Below the pieces are notes generated by a model. That model was not told the DNA's origin and did no database searches. It saw only the letters and a list, made by a program, of their open reading frames with translations. 64,000 nucleotides of DNA from Antitrichia curtipendula (Eukaryota; Streptophyta; Bryopsida; Hypnales; Leucodontaceae). The translations under genes and the position numbers were made by a program. Below are positions 24,173-37,330 of this stretch, piece by piece. Positions within the stretch are counted from its first letter, which is position 1. Every line of letters starts with the position of its first letter. The stretch covers positions 22,999,567 through 23,063,566 of the forward strand of contig OX579636.1 of NCBI GenBank assembly GCA_951230915.1, in the 5' to 3' direction.

Positions 24173-24935
24173 TTACTCATCAAACTAAACCCTCCAACTT
24201 CACTACAGTTGTTCACAGTTCACAGAGTACTAACACCGCACCTGACACGTCAGCATCACAAAGTGATGAAATAAGAACTAAGTAAATAAAGTAAAAAGAA
24301 GGGTGTAGTGATTTTCTTAATCATTTGGTGAGTTGATTTCTTCAACACTCATGTCATAAGGTAGGTACACCCAAATTCCTAAACCGCCATCTATACTATG
24401 TGTACATCTCCAAAATCAGTTCTCTACCTATGTAGAAGAAACGCTTTTAGAACCAAACTTTGTTCCTTAATAAGTTTTGCATACAGTATCCAAATGCCAA
24501 TGTTTTCTGGTGCATTGAAACCTCCATTCACTTGCCTACAAGAACATATGAAAAATTGACTAGTCTAATAATAGTAACTAGGCTTAGTAACAAAAAGTGG
24601 CACTTTTGGGTGTACCTACCTTACTTGGTGATATCTGTATCTGAATTAAATGATATATACATAGAGTTTAGCTACTTGTCTTTTAAAAATTGAAGTAATT
24701 GCCTATTTTGACCAAATATAAATAAATAAATAAAAATTCCAGAAAATTTTATTATCTTTTGGTTGTAGCCAACTTGCAAAAAAATTGTGCATAAATGAAA
24801 CATTGGAAGGGTGTATAGTGGCATGGTGTCTAAGACACAACAACACCATACCTATTATACTATTTTTTTAATAATGAAATTACAATAATAGACACAAAAA
24901 AATTAGTCAAAGAAATTAGCAAATGTAAAGATTAT
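24173..24935. other. unassigned sequence
   Basis: A short frame (24460-24693) spans most of the middle but has no recognisable domain. The words TAGGTAGGTACACCCAAATTCC (24360) and GGGTGTACCTACCTTAC (24608) face each other, a possible inverted-repeat pair about 260 bp apart. Confidence 0.4.
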
Positions 24936-25588
24936 CCACCTAAATGCCTATGGCCTTATTTGAGCTTCTTGGAGTGCACAAAACTAAATAAAAAGTTCAA
25001 GTTTTGATAAGTTTTATGAATTAAAAATAAATCTAACCGCAGACATTAAAACTAGATGTATTATGGATCACGTAGAAAGAGAAAATATAGCAATATCATT
25101 TATGGATCAAAAGAATAGAATGTTTGATCAAGGGGGTGTTAAAACTGTTATAGTAATTTGAAAAAAACACTCAATCCACTTTTTATGTGTCAAATCTAAA
25201 ATTGAACTCATGAAAAAAAAATGAGGCTGAATGACATAACTTGCATAACTATAATTGATTTATGGTTTCTCAAAATCTGCTTTACAATTTTTTTAAATGA
25301 ATATTCAATGTGTTTTTTCGCCCAAGATCCAATATTTTTTAGGCTCATTTCCGAGAGCCTATAACATTGAAAACCAAGTTTTGCCATGGAAACCCTTGTG
25401 CAAAATCTTCAATTGAAAAAACATAAACAACCTTTTTCAAAACTAGATTTTTCAAGATGCTTATAACAAATTTTGAAAGGTATTCAACAACAACAACAAT
25501 AAAATATCCAAATTAGCACTTTAGTAAAATTTTGTTTAACTTCAAAGTTTAATCGGCACCAAAATATGGTGCCTTGGACATTTTAAGG
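24936..25588. mobile_element. TTAA-family class C element, eroded ends
   Basis: It starts with a decayed terminus (CCACCTAAATGCCTATGGCC) and ends GCCTTGGACATTTTAAGG. The interior shares GAGCTTCTTGGAGT and TGGATCAAAAGAATAGAATG with other C copies. It is 653 bp, the class C size. Confidence 0.65.
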
Positions 25589-26296
25589 TTTGTCTACCGT
25601 AGGCAACAAAATGTCTCATTTTCTAAACGCTTTATATACTACTCCCTTTGTTCCACTAAAAAAACTCCCAAAATCAACCCCATTAAGGATTAATTATATT
25701 TTTAGTCTTTGTGCCAGTGATACATACATTCATGGACTAGTAAACCATCTCCTACGTCTATGTGAAATCTTCAATTTAGACACTCAAAATCTGTGCAGAA
25801 AGTATCAAATTCGAGCATTGTTTGTGAATGCTACCAACTTGTCATTTTGATGATTTAAAGGTTGGTGGCAACAATAACATTGTAGAAATGTATGCTCCCA
25901 ACCTAAATACTGCAACTAGAAAATTTGGTCCCCTTCATTAACAAATTTGCATAGCACCCAAGTAGTCACCAAATCCATCGTCATCACAAGTATTTGAGGA
26001 AGCAACAAGCACAATGTACCTCATATTGTCAAGGCAAAGCTTGCTAGGAGAAGAATGCTCATTGATTGCTTGCCACTAACTTCTACGAGGTCATTCAATA
26101 TGGCCAATGCTTACTCAACAATCAAAATTAGTAAATTAAGATTTTTATTATGGGCTCCATCTAAAGGTGACGTTCTCCTAACTTCGGAAACTTTGGCGCC
26201 GTGTTGGGGAACATTGGGAATGTTGTGGAAACGTGGAGGCAATGCCGTGTTTCAGTTGCTTGCAATTGCAATTGATGAGCATTTTTTAATGTTTAT
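25589..26296. other. unassigned; possible degenerate Stowaway tip
   Basis: TACTACTCCCTTTGTTCCAC at about 25637 resembles a mariner/Stowaway terminus, but I found no matching opposite end. A 118-codon frame (26055-26411) overlaps the following repeat and has no recognised domain. Confidence 0.3.
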
Positions 26297-26720
26297 TTGG
26301 TTTGCAGATTGCAGAAGTCATTATTGTCTTCGAATTTCTCAAACAAGAGAATGCATTTCCGCGGTTGTCATGAAATTAGGGTACCAAATTGCAATGAAGT
26401 CCCTACGGTGAAGACTTTAGTATCTTTGAATTTTTCAAACAAGCAAGTGCATTTCATTTCAGCGGTTATTGTGAAATTAGGGTAGCAAATTGCAATGAAG
26501 TCCATGCGGTGAAGTCTTTAGTATCTTTAAAATTTTCAAACAAGCGAGTGCATTTCAGCGGTCATTGTGAAATTAGGGATGCAAATTGGGAGAGCGTTTG
26601 CGCAAAGAAATCTAAAGTGGATAGGTTAAGGCTACTAGTAGTAGGAGCTGATGATGAGAAGACACAACTTTTTAAGGTAGAAATTGATCAACAAGAACCA
26701 TCAGGGGATGAAAAATAATG
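26297..26720 (+). pseudogene. coding-like tandem repeat, LRR-like, fragment
   Basis: Three tandem units of about 100-105 bp share FSNKRVHF-type and KLG/EIR-type words. Each has a segment of the form (S/T)LVSLNFSNK, which resembles the LxxLxFSxN strand of leucine-rich repeats, followed by HFSGHCEIR or a variant. The units are spread over two frames (26297-26485 and 26509-26718) because of a stop and a shift between units two and three. The last unit runs on to ...VVGADDEKTQLF before a stop. I cannot name the protein and the LRR comparison is only by eye. It could be a decayed receptor-like or NLR-type gene piece, or non-coding repeats that happen to be open. Confidence 0.35.
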
Positions 26721-29466
26721 TCCCATCTGAAACCATTAACATATAGCCCCGCAAGGAGGATTTTACATACGGGTTGTAGAGGATACTTCAAATTTTGCTA
26801 GATTAAACAAGTCAGCTTGAACTCCCGTAGGAAACTGAAATTATATAGTGGAGCTACTACGACGAATACGCCTAAGAATGCTTATTTTGAAAGAATTTTA
26901 GTTGTTATATATGTTCCTCAAACCAATTGAATGATTCCAAACAATTTTATCTATGTCATGACAATAGGTAGTTTCCTCCTTCGATACTTTTTCTCATTTC
27001 ACTTTCTAGTTTAGTTTTTCATTATTATCTGGTGAAGTGGGATTGGAATGAGTAATTTTGCTTTCTCTTTAGATTCTTATCAAAAGTTTAGTGGTTCTTT
27101 GAGATGTTTGCTACCTCCATCAATGAGTCTTACATTTTGGTTTGATGCCAAAGTTAGGGTTTAATTTTGACCTTACTACTTCTACTTGAATGTTGCATGT
27201 TGTATATGTGAAATTGGTATGAGAACAATTGCATTTATGATGCCTATGTTTCAATAAAATGCTTTCTGTCTATTTGCACAAGAGGTTAGATTGACAAGAA
27301 ATGGAATCCCTTCAATCATTTTGGATTTAATTGGATGAGCCTTCTTTGGCATTTATCAAGACTTAGTGTAAATTATTGAGCTATCGCAAAGTCTTTGGGG
27401 CGTAACTATGAATAAAAATGTGTTTGTTGTTTAAGGTAGTTCTCCTTGAGCCGCTGAAATTTGAATGCTCAAATTGAGTGGTTGAATTAAATTTTCTTAA
27501 TTTGCATGAAAGGTAATAGAGAATAGAGCTCAACTCTTGTGAAGGAGTAATTTTTGGTACTACATTGAATTAGTTATAAATTTTCAAGTTTGGTGAGAGT
27601 ACCCTTGAGGTCTTAATTCAAAGATTCGTCAAGATGAACAACATAGAGGTTGGGAAGCAGGTGCAACAAATGCTAATTGATGAACGACTTAATTCATTTG
27701 GAAAAATTTGTTGAGGTGCCACACTAAATTGATCGTTCTTTCCTATGTCTATTTAATTGCTCTTACCTCATCTTTGTCTCCAATTTCTTATATTCTCTTA
27801 CATACTCTATTGCTGCTTGTTTGTGCATGTTTCTTCTTAGGCTTGATGTGATGAATAAAAGTCAAGGAACTCTTCCTTTGATTTCTTCTTTGATATTTAA
27901 CTTAGTCATGATGGTATCAACATACATTGTAACTAAAGCTGGATTGATGGTGGCTAATTGCAAGAGAAGCTACAAATTGTAGAAGCTAGAAAAAAAATTC
28001 CAACAATAGTTTGTTGCAATTTGTGTTGAGATTGTGATTCTTGCACAATTTAATTCAATAACTCTATGCACTTGGAAAAATAGGTTTTGTAAGTTTTTTT
28101 AGGTTAATTATCATATAGGAGTTGAATGTTGATAGATAGCACATTTTTGTGGTAGGTGAAGCACCGGGATCATTGAAGTTTAGGACAATGTTTGGCATTT
28201 GTTGATGGTGCCATAACCATTGAAATTGATATATGGTAGTTATGTAAATTTGAGGTTTCATATCTGGTCTTTGATCCTTATATAATTTGATGCAAAGATT
28301 CTCCGCAATTTAGAAAATTAGGTTGTTGGGGTTCTTAGGGCAAAAGAAGTCAAGTGTACCACTATTTAAGAAGGTGATCTGCATTGCTAGTCTCAAGTTG
28401 TGCGACTTCATTACTAGTTCAACATTGATTGCATTCAATTAATGGTTCAGTTTTATTGTCCGATTCTCTCTCGTGTCTTTAATTCCGTAGTTGGATTTTA
28501 AAAATGAATATTGTGTTTGGATAAATGGTCAGGTTGGTGGTCTAGTAGCTCTACATAATAAGATCATTGTCTAGAATTCAGAGACTTCCATGAATAGGCA
28601 TTGTCCATTAAGGTTTAGATTCTCATCTACTACAGATTCCATTCTGAATACAACTTTTTTTGGAGAAGATGATGTCGTCCGTGGATGTAGTTTTTCAAGA
28701 GCAAAGCTGATTTGTCAAGAAGTGTTTTTGTTTTTACGTTAGATCTAGATTCTTAAGCCTATTAAAATTACTAGCTGTTGTTGAAGAAGCTTGCACTAGA
28801 TGTGGATGATGATAAGGAACACTTCTAATGCTGCTACAAAAGGGACTTGTCAAATGTAAGTACTAAATAAGTAACTAAATAGTTTAAGTTATGCAATTGT
28901 ACACCTTCTCTGTTCTATAGGGTTCAATGAGTTTTTCCGTGAGTGCAACACATTTGCAACTTGCTTCACAATATGATTTTGTAGGTGATTCTCCGGGGCT
29001 CACATGTCTTATTAGTGGGACAAAAATTGTGCTTGATTTGAAGGTTTTAAGTTAGATAGAAGAAGTATTCTTCAGCAAGGTTGGAAGGTTTCTATCAATA
29101 TTGAAAATATTAGAATATACTATTGTTGCGAGGTTTTAAAAATAAACATATAGGTCAAATGAAGAGGAAACTCATATTGACAAATAGTCAAAACATTTGA
29201 GAAACTATCATTGAAGAGAAGAGGCTCACTTAACAACATATTGGACAATGTATTTAGTTTGCATTAATTACATGGATTTCTGACTCTACTCTTGACTTTG
29301 CATTTGTTTTCATATTATTAATCCATACAAAATTTACAAAAGTTTTCAAAAAAGAATGAACCTTTATAAAATTTAAGTTGAAATAATATACAATCTTAAA
29401 GATTCATTTCTTTAAGACCATCAATTTTTTAATTGTAATTATTATTTTTTATTGTGAAGAAGGAAG
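26721..29466. other. long unassigned stretch
   Basis: Composition is more even than the repeats around it, with no large frame, no terminal repeats and no recognisable domain. It could include introns or untranslated parts of a host gene, but nothing in the sequence establishes that. Confidence 0.4.
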
Positions 29467-29470
29467 TTAA

Positions 29471-30376
29471 CCCCTAAAGAACCAAACAACATTTTTTGAC
29501 AATATAGAAAATTTGGGCAACTTACTAAGAATAAAATTTTCATTTTTTTTCTTTGAGATTTTCACACAACATGTGATCAAGGAGTAGCTTTAAGGCGCAA
29601 CAATTTTCATAACTTTTAAATAAGAAATAAAATTATGATTAAAAAGTTATTGTATAATATGTAGTTTTTTTGAACTCGGGCAACTCAAAAAAATCACTTA
29701 AAAAAGATAACTAATATTTTTAAATTGATTTTCTAAATTTACATATATGTGGAATGCTTTGAATCATTTTATTTATGATTAATGAGATAAAAGTTATAAA
29801 TAATTTTTGTTTGCAGGTACTTATAGAATTTATATCCTAAAATAAACTTTGAAGTCCTTCATTAAACTCAATTTTCAATATTTTTTGAAAAAAATAAAAT
29901 CTTAGGATGTAAATTGTTTATTAGAACATTACAACAATTGGGATTGACATTTTTCAATTCTATAACTAAATCCTTAACAAATTAGTGTTTTAAACTATTA
30001 TCTACTTCATTCTATTTACAATTTTTTTCAAGCATGAATATGAATTTTTTTAATGAGTTTTTTTACATGTATTCCCAACTTATTTTTTCAACAGATTATG
30101 GAGAATTTCAAATTGTAGGATCTACACAATTTTGGATTAAATGTTTGAAAGATGAAATCTAACCATTTGGAAAGAGCTAAAAATACTTCTTTTTGAAACC
30201 CAAGAATCATGATCTTGCAATTGGTAAGGGTTTTCTTTTAAAATTGTAGGAGGGTGTATTCTAACAAATTAACTAAAAGATTCTATGGTTGGATTTGTTA
30301 GAAAATAAATATAGATGAAGTTTTTGCCTTGCTTTGGGACTAGTATTTTGAAGTAGTTTTGGGCCTCTAAATGTAA
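29471..30376. mobile_element. TTAA-family class B element, right end decayed
   Basis: It begins CCCCTAAAGAACC after TTAA (29467-29470) and can be followed through the class B interior (GGATGTAAATTGTTTATTA, TCTACTTCATTCTATTTAC). The right terminus is only recognisable as CCTCTAAATGTAA near 30376. Confidence 0.65.
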
Positions 30377-31034
30377 AAGAACTTTTGGGGATAACTCTAG
30401 TATATTGAATATGACTCAACTATCTAAGCCTTATGGATATAGATGGCAAATTCTATCTTTGATGCCTTCATTAAGGTGGAGATACTATAAAATATTGAAC
30501 TATTATTTCTTTCAATAAATTCTTAGATCCCTATATGATGATGACATCATTTGACTCCAACCTTAGTTGCGTAGACTATAGTGGTAAGCACCTAGCAACA
30601 CTCAAGTTTGAACTCATGGCTAGCTCATAGAATCATCTTTAAAAATTCTAACAGCATGATCCTATTCAATATTATCAAGTTTGACTATGGACTAATTTTT
30701 AAAGACTTAGATTATAAAGATTCTGAGATATCTTCAATTAAAGTTATGTTTTTCAAAAAAATAAAATAATAATAATAATTTGTAGACTTTAATAACAAGG
30801 TATTGTTCCTAAAAATTTCAAATTAATTTGTTGTTGTTCGAACATAAATCTCTCTCTATATATATATTGTCTGCTTCAATATGTAAATTGCTATGGTTTA
30901 TATTATCTAGAAATATAGATAGATACTAATTAAGTTCCCTTGAGTAAACATGGACCTTGAAAATTAGATCTTATGGATTTATTGATGGTAATTACATCAA
31001 AATTTTGATGCACAATAAGGTATCAATTGTCAAT
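30377..31034. other. unassigned AT-rich sequence
   Basis: Short CT/TA microsatellite at about 30850-30870. Nothing else recognised. Confidence 0.4.
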
Positions 31035-31036
31035 TA

Positions 31037-31540
31037 TGGTAGAACCACTCATAGTTGACCACTTAAGCAATTCCACATATGTTTTGGAGCAATTGAAGGC
31101 AATGTAAATTTACAGCCCTGTAGGAAGAAATAAATGATGGGCATTGCCAAATTTTCATGATTTTTTTCCTTAAATTGAATTTACTATGAATTTTGGAAGC
31201 CAAAAGTTGGCCTCAACCCATATATTCACAATAGAAAAAAAATTAATCAATCCTCTTCTTTCTGTAGTGCGTGTCTTGCAGCTAGGTAAGTGTACCCAAG
31301 ATATAGAGTCTTCCAATTTTGACCATTCCATAACTACTTCCCCACTCACTACTTCCTACTTTCTTGCTCACTAAAGCAGGACATGTATCATGACTTTATA
31401 GTGCCAACCTTACAAAAGAGAAAAAATCACATTCCAAACTATGGTTGGAATCTGTACCAGCCTTGGTTGAAAATAGCTGCACCCTACACGTTGGTTACTA
31501 ATGGCCGGTTGGTAATGGGTGGTAATGGGTGATTCTACCA
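31037..31540. mobile_element. TA-flanked MITE (TGGTAGAACCACCCA family), copy 2
   Basis: The ends TGGTAGAACCACTCA and TGGGTGATTCTACCA are flanked by TA (31035-31036, 31541-31542). Length is 504 bp. Most of the interior aligns with 9746-10164. The extra length includes a segment around 31230-31290 and a duplicated TGGTAATGGG near the right end. Confidence 0.8.
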
Positions 31541-31763
31541 TAACAAAGTATTATGTTGTACAAATCAACTCTGTCTGATATCCAGTGCACGACCTTGATA
31601 TTATATGATTGGACAAAATGCGCACCTGCGAGGTCTGATCACTCCCTGACTATTGTGGCTCCTTGATTAAAAAACATGATTTATGGCTTTGGGGCTGCGT
31701 GCCTCAATTCACCAGCCTTGATGCAAAGATTAATGGACTGGTTGGTAAGCAAGTTTCTGCAAG

Positions 31764-32208
31764 TAAGGTGAACCAGCCCATTACGGTTAAATGACCCATA
31801 GTGGATATCTTACGACCCTATGATGTTTTTTCAGACCACAATCAATATCTAACCTGACACCTATGGAGTGATTAGTGGTCTCATTAGGAACACCCAATTT
31901 TTCAGTGTAAATTGTTGTAGGAAGTGATTATCCATGGCATTCTACATTAGAAATTACTGTAACCACTTTAGATGATTAAGATGAGCATATTGGATACACT
32001 TTTTGTTGGGTATGGGGCAGCTTATAGACTGTGTTGGGAAGATCACTTCAAAAATACATAACTAATTCACACTTTGTCTGAAAAATAAAATTCCAATTGC
32101 TCTCACTATTTTTCACACTTATCTTCGAGTGAGAAAAAATTTGAAAATTTTCAGCAATGGCATGAGGGCAGACTCAAAATTCTGACCACAATGGGCTGGT
32201 TTACCTTA
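31764..32208. mobile_element. MITE with AAGGTAAACCAGCCCAT termini, copy 1
   Basis: The left end TAAGGTGAACCAGCCCAT and right end ATGGGCTGGTTTACCTTA are inverted repeats of 18 bp with one mismatch. The outermost TA on each side may be a TA target duplication. About 445 bp, no frame. Copy 2 is at 33007-33480. Confidence 0.75.
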
Positions 32209-33006
32209 TGCACCGGCATGACTACACTTCTACAAACAACTTTGTCCATTTTGGGACTTAACCAAAACACTGCACATAAGGTAGAAGGCTCAAGAATAGT
32301 TCGGGCATGAAGAACCGCTCACTTGCAAAATGTACACGATTTGTACATGTTGTTTCACTAATATACAAACAGTGTACATTTCAGGGGTGGACGATTTTGG
32401 AGCCCTATGTTAGTTCAACTTCAGAATTTCATAACTAATTTCAAAAAGCTCCAAAAAATATGAAACAACTTACTTCTCTTTCAAAGAAAATTTACCGAAA
32501 AAATATTTCAAGATGTTTCACCTTCCCAAAATTCAATTTCAGCTCTTAGGTGGGCAATTTCTGGACCTGTTACCTTACTCAATTTTAGCTTGTGTTGCAT
32601 TAGTCTCACAAAGCAAAATTAGGGTGTGTAAGCTTATAATCCATTCCATTACAACCAGGGTTTTTTTTTGGGCAAAATTTTGCCGGACTATCAGAAATCT
32701 GACCTATCTGGCTTCATCCCTTCCAAAACTGGCCTCTCCAGTGAAGCCAGCATGGGAGACACAAGTCCAAAAAAAAAGCCCTGATTACAACTTGTGTCCA
32801 ACTCTTTGAGTGTGAAATTACATTGGCTTTTTTAGGATGTATTGAATTTATTTCTTGGATGAATATACAATAACAAGTAGTGGTAACTTGTAGACACCTT
32901 GTATACGTCATGTGGTATACTAACAATTTTTTGTTTGGCATGGGTACATGTGAAGGTTACCACCTCATGAGGATTTTTTCAAAAAAAGTTCAATTGTTTT
33001 TTGAAC
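32209..33006. other. unassigned sequence between two related MITEs
   Basis: A 98-codon frame at 32513-32809 has no recognised domain. A weak inverted word around CAAAAT is not developed enough to call. Confidence 0.35.
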
Positions 33007-33480
33007 TAAAGTAAACCACCCTATGACAGGCAGAATGACTGATTTGGTATGTTGCCATTAGCAAAATAAAATCAGATTTTTTTCTAGCAGAGACAACTTT
33101 GAGAAATGAAAGAAGCAGTTAAAATTTTAGTTTTTAGACAAAGTAGGAATTTGTTATGAATTTTTTAAGTATTTTTCCAAAACAGTCTATAGACTATCTG
33201 AAATCAATAAAACATGTCTTCATGATGGTCATCTTACCACCTAATGCAGTCTTCAGATTTCCTAACACAACCATAAGAATTTTTAATGTGGCCATCACAC
33301 AAAGAAATTAAAAAAAAAACTCTTTATGATGAGTTTACACTCACAATGTGTAAGTGTCCTATGACAGTCATTACTAATTCTATCACAATCACCTAATGCA
33401 CTAATGTGGGCCACTAACCAACCTAATTAAATTGTAGAAGCAAAAATCTGATATGGACTGTCATAGGCTGGTTTACCTTA
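33007..33480. mobile_element. MITE with AAGGTAAACCAGCCCAT termini, copy 2
   Basis: The left end TAAAGTAAACCACCCTATGA and right end TCATAGGCTGGTTTACCTTA are inverted repeats with two mismatches over 20 bp. Length is 474 bp. Same terminal family as 31764-32208 though the interiors differ considerably. Confidence 0.75.
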
Positions 33481-33870
33481 TGGGTTTGGAGTTTTGTTGC
33501 AAATATCGATCTCCAATAGGATATGCTCGGACATCAATCTAGAGCTTCAGATTGGTCCTCTTCTTTGTCAAAAAAACTCTGAGTTTCAAATTTGCACATG
33601 TTGGCCTATTCACTTATCTCTGACAGTTTTCAACACTCCGGAACCTTAGCTGTCCCCGGGCTTACAGACTGTACTCACTTTTTTGCTGCACAATGTGGAA
33701 AAATTATATCACGAGATATAGTTTCTACATTCTATATATTTTTTTGTTGGACTTTGTCCAAGTTCTAATGGTGTCTGCTTCTAAACACGAGGACTGGTTA
33801 CACTGTGGTTGTGGGTACCAATTATTCTTCTGGATTTGCTCGGTATGTATCATGATGTTTTGTATGTTAA

Positions 33871-34796
33871 CCCCTAAAGGTTTTTGACTATGTTTTTATC
33901 AAAATGCTCCAAAACTGCCATTTCTAGGACAAGTACCAAAAAAAAATTAAATTTTTTTTTTGAACACATGTAAACGTAGGATCTTGTGTTAAACTAGTTT
34001 GAGAACATGTGGAAAAAATTTCAGGAATTTTCACCATGTAGATTGCAAGATATTAGCATTTGAATTGGGAAAAAACTTTTTTTGGCCCTGCGAAAACCGG
34101 GCAGCTGCACTTCAGATGGTCACATGTGTGAAAAAATGCCCAAAATGGTGGTCACTCTTTGGATTCATTCTTGAAGGCAAGCTAGCAACATGCTTGAAAA
34201 TTTTCAGATCATTTGGAATTGTACAACATATAGGAAAAAACTGTAAGTAGAAAGAAGTAGAAAAAGATTCAAAACACTAAATTGTTAATAATTTATTTAT
34301 GGAATTGAAAAATCCCAATCCCAATGATCCCAATGTTGTAGTAAGCAATCTACAACTAATGTTTTTATCTTTTTTCAAAAATATTTAAAATTGAATTAAA
34401 TAAAGGGCTTCAAAGTTTATTTTAAAGTAGAGATTCCACAACTACCCGCAAACTTAAGCTCCCGCAACTTTTATCTCAGTTATCCAAATGGAATTAATCA
34501 AAGCTTTCCATTTATATAAAGATCTAGAGAACCAATTTTAAATTTAAATTTTAAAAGAAAGTGAATTTTGAAGAAGTTTTTTTTGCTGCCCGGCAGCCCG
34601 CCGAGCAATGAAAACAACATATCATACTACAACTTTTAACCATGTAGTCAAAAGCTGTGAAAATTGTTGGGCCTTAAAGCTACTCCTTGGGAACATATTG
34701 TGTGAAAATTTCAAAGAAAAAAACCCAAAACTCCATTTGTAATGAGCTGCCCCAAATTGCTATGTTGCCAAAAAATGCAATTTAGTGCTTTAGGGA
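33871..34796 (-). mobile_element. TTAA-flanked class B element, inverted
   Basis: TTAA at 33867-33870 and 34797-34800 flank a 926-bp element. It starts CCCCTAAAGGTTTTTGAC, the class B right end, and ends GTGCTTTAGGGA. The conserved GGATTCATTCTTGAAGGCAA block and the TTGCAAGATATTAGCATTTG word are present. Non-coding. Confidence 0.85.
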
Positions 34797-34800
34797 TTAA

Positions 34801-35185
34801 GCAATACACCTTGGGATGTACCTAAAAACTGATGGGTATTAGTATATGTATCTCTATATATGAATTAACGTTGATTTTTTGGTGAATAACAAATCTGATT
34901 CGTAATACCAAAATAGAAGCATTAATTTCAAAAGGAAATTAGAATCTACCTTGAATCTATTAGGAAAGTATCTAAAAAGCATTTTTTTTGCTCAAAATGA
35001 TTTCAAGAGCTCTTGTCTCAAATTTTCACAAAAGTAAAGTTTGTCATTTTTGACCATGTCCAATTATGAATAGTTAAGAACATGCATGCCAATTTTCACA
35101 AGGATTGGAGCAACGGAAGATTAATTTCAGAGCCTTGCAATTATATGAGGTACATTGGGAAAAAAAAATTCACTTGAACATGACC
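34801..35185. other. unassigned sequence
   Basis: Nothing recognised. Confidence 0.4.
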
Positions 35186-35478
35186 CATTACATGTTATTC
35201 AGCCCCTGTGGAGGGCTTCAAGTTCCCCAGGGTTCCTAGACTCTGAAACTGTCTGGAATTGCGCCGCAGCAGCTGTGTGACGTGGCCAAGCGACTGCCAC
35301 GTCATACAAAAATAAATTCAAAAAAATAAATTGTTCACCTTGTTTTTCCATTTTAAGATTTATTTATTTATTTAAAAATAAATAAAATTCTGACAACGGA
35401 CATTCTTTTGCTGCTGGGGGAACAACACCGGGAACATGCCCAAAACGGCCCTCCAGACCCCTCCAAAATCATCTAATG
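35186..35478. repeat. CATTACATG...CATCTAATG repeat, copy 2
   Basis: Near-identical over most of its length to 44527-44793: TTATTCAGCCCCTGTGGAGG, ACTCTGAAACTGTCTGGAA, GCAGCAGCTGTGTGACGTGG, then a short AT-rich part and GGGAACA...CCAAAATCATCTAATG. The ends form an imperfect inverted repeat (CATTACATG / CATCTAATG, with TGGAGGGC further in on both). It is much more GC-rich than its surroundings. Confidence 0.8.
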
Positions 35479-36116
35479 ATTCACTATATGCTCCAACCAA
35501 TCAATCTCTTGCCCACTTGCCCACCCATGGAATTTTTTTCTTGGGATAGTCTTTGATTGTCTAGGTTTCCCTCCCAAGATAATCCGCAATGAGCATTTTC
35601 TAGAGTGTTGGCTTTGAAAAATCACTTAAGGGGGAGTTTTTGTCCATGTCAAAAGATTTTTGGTTTATAGAAAGAAAAATTAACAAACTTAGTACATGAA
35701 AAAAATATGAAATTCAAAATTTTTTTTAAAAAAAATCCACGAAGCCCCTAAAGTTGGGCAATGACCATGAAATGGTTGATTGGGCATTTAGAGAATGGAG
35801 TGTCAAAATTTTTTTCTTGATTCTAAGTAACAATATATTTATTTTTACATTCTTAAAATAAATCAGGAACGCAATTTCATGACTATTGATTACTTACACC
35901 TGCATAATTTTATAATAAAACGTAGGTAAACACCTAATGTGCTTTTTTTTATAATTTTGCAATCCAACTTTAGATTCTTTGAATGAAAATTATTTTAGAA
36001 TGATCTACATGAGGATCATCACATAATCATTCAACCACCCTTGTAAGAATGTAAGAATGTGAAATGCATCATTCATCACTTTTCTTATGCAAATGTAATG
36101 ATATTCTATTCTCGGG
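35479..36116. other. unassigned sequence
   Basis: Nothing recognised. Confidence 0.4.
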
Positions 36117-36124
36117 AAACTATT

Positions 36125-36686
36125 CTCGAGGGTGCACTTAGTTCTACTACAACAAACCACATGCAAACAAGTGGTTTCTAATAAACTATAAGTTCAACCT
36201 AAAATTTTGAGCATTGTTTAATAATGACTATAGGTTTCTATTGCCAAAATTTCCAACTCAAATAAAATATGAAATGATTTCTAGAAGAGGTTGAAAATGA
36301 ACTAAAATGGCATGTTTTTCAACTCAAATAATTATAGAGAACACATTTAGATGACCATTGAATCAACATTCAACTCAAAATGAGCATTCAATAGAAATTT
36401 ATTTTTAGGAATTTTTTGTTCATTTTTTTGACAATATTTTCTTATATAATATAGGGGTGTGGAAGTTATTTTTTAGTTCTACAATGTATCTTTTTACTTC
36501 AAAAATTTGTAACTAATAATTATTAACAAATAAAAACAAAAATAATTCAAAACATAAAATTTCAAAGTAGGAAAATTTATTCATTTAAATAAATAAATTT
36601 AATTCAAAAATTAAATAGGAGGTCCAAAGTTTTGTTTGCATGTGGTTTCTAATGGATACTCTAACTCTCTAAGTGAACTCCCCGAG
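36125..36686. mobile_element. hAT-like MITE, copy 1
   Basis: Termini are CTCGAGGGTGCACTTAG and CTAAGTGAACTCCCCGAG. Flanks are AAACTATT (36117-36124) and AGACTATT (36687-36694), an 8-bp direct repeat with one mismatch. Length is 562 bp. It is closely similar over its length to 49602-50166. An 8-bp duplication is typical of hAT elements. No coding frame. Confidence 0.82.
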
Positions 36687-36730
36687 AGACTATTTGAGAA
36701 GTATATCAAGTGTAAGAGACATTTCATACT

Positions 36731-36965
36731 ATGTCCCAAGTCCCATTGAATTCTCAAAATCTAATTGGTAGAGAACGAAAAATTGGGATTTAGCGATTTA
36801 CATTATGTCCCAAGTCCCATTGAATTCTCAAAATCTAATTGGTAGAGAACTAAAAATTGGGATTTAGCGATTTACACTATGTCCCAAGTCCCATTGAATT
36901 CTCAAAATCTAATTGGTAGAGAACTAAAAATTGGGATTTAGCAATTTACATTATGTTCCAAATCC
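36731..36965. repeat. 74-bp tandem repeat, three units plus a partial
   Basis: ATGTCCCAAGTCCCATTGAA recurs at 36731, 36805 and 36879 at exact 74-bp spacing. A fourth start (ATGTTCCAAATCCC) at 36953 soon diverges. Units differ by one or two bases. It begins about 35 bp beyond the hAT-like MITE. Confidence 0.93.
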
Positions 36966-37326
36966 CACATCACTCTAAATGTATACTTGGCAACACGTTT
37001 TGGAAGTTTAGGTGCTAAGGAAGTGGGATTTGTAGTCCAAATTGAGTATAGCCCAAATAGAAAACCAAATTAAAAAAATTGCTATATAATGCATCCTAGT
37101 GTGTTGGAATTATCTCCAAGTTTATACAATGCAAAATTGATGGCAAAAATGCCCTCCAAATGGATTTTGATTCATTTATTAGACACTTAATTGTAATATG
37201 ATAATATTCATAAGACAAGGTGGTACTTAGAGTTGGTACTTTGACCTTTTATACTATAAATCCCAATTCCAACATTTATATCTATTTTAGTCACCTTCTA
37301 CAATCCAAGAAAGTTGGGATTTGGCC
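36966..37326. other. unassigned sequence
   Basis: Nothing recognised. Confidence 0.4.
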
Positions 37327-37330
37327 TTAA

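Noticed and set aside
25637..25660. ACTCCCTTTGTTCCAC as a second Stowaway element
   Set aside because: Only one terminus is present and it differs from the good copy; no inverted partner found within 1.5 kb.
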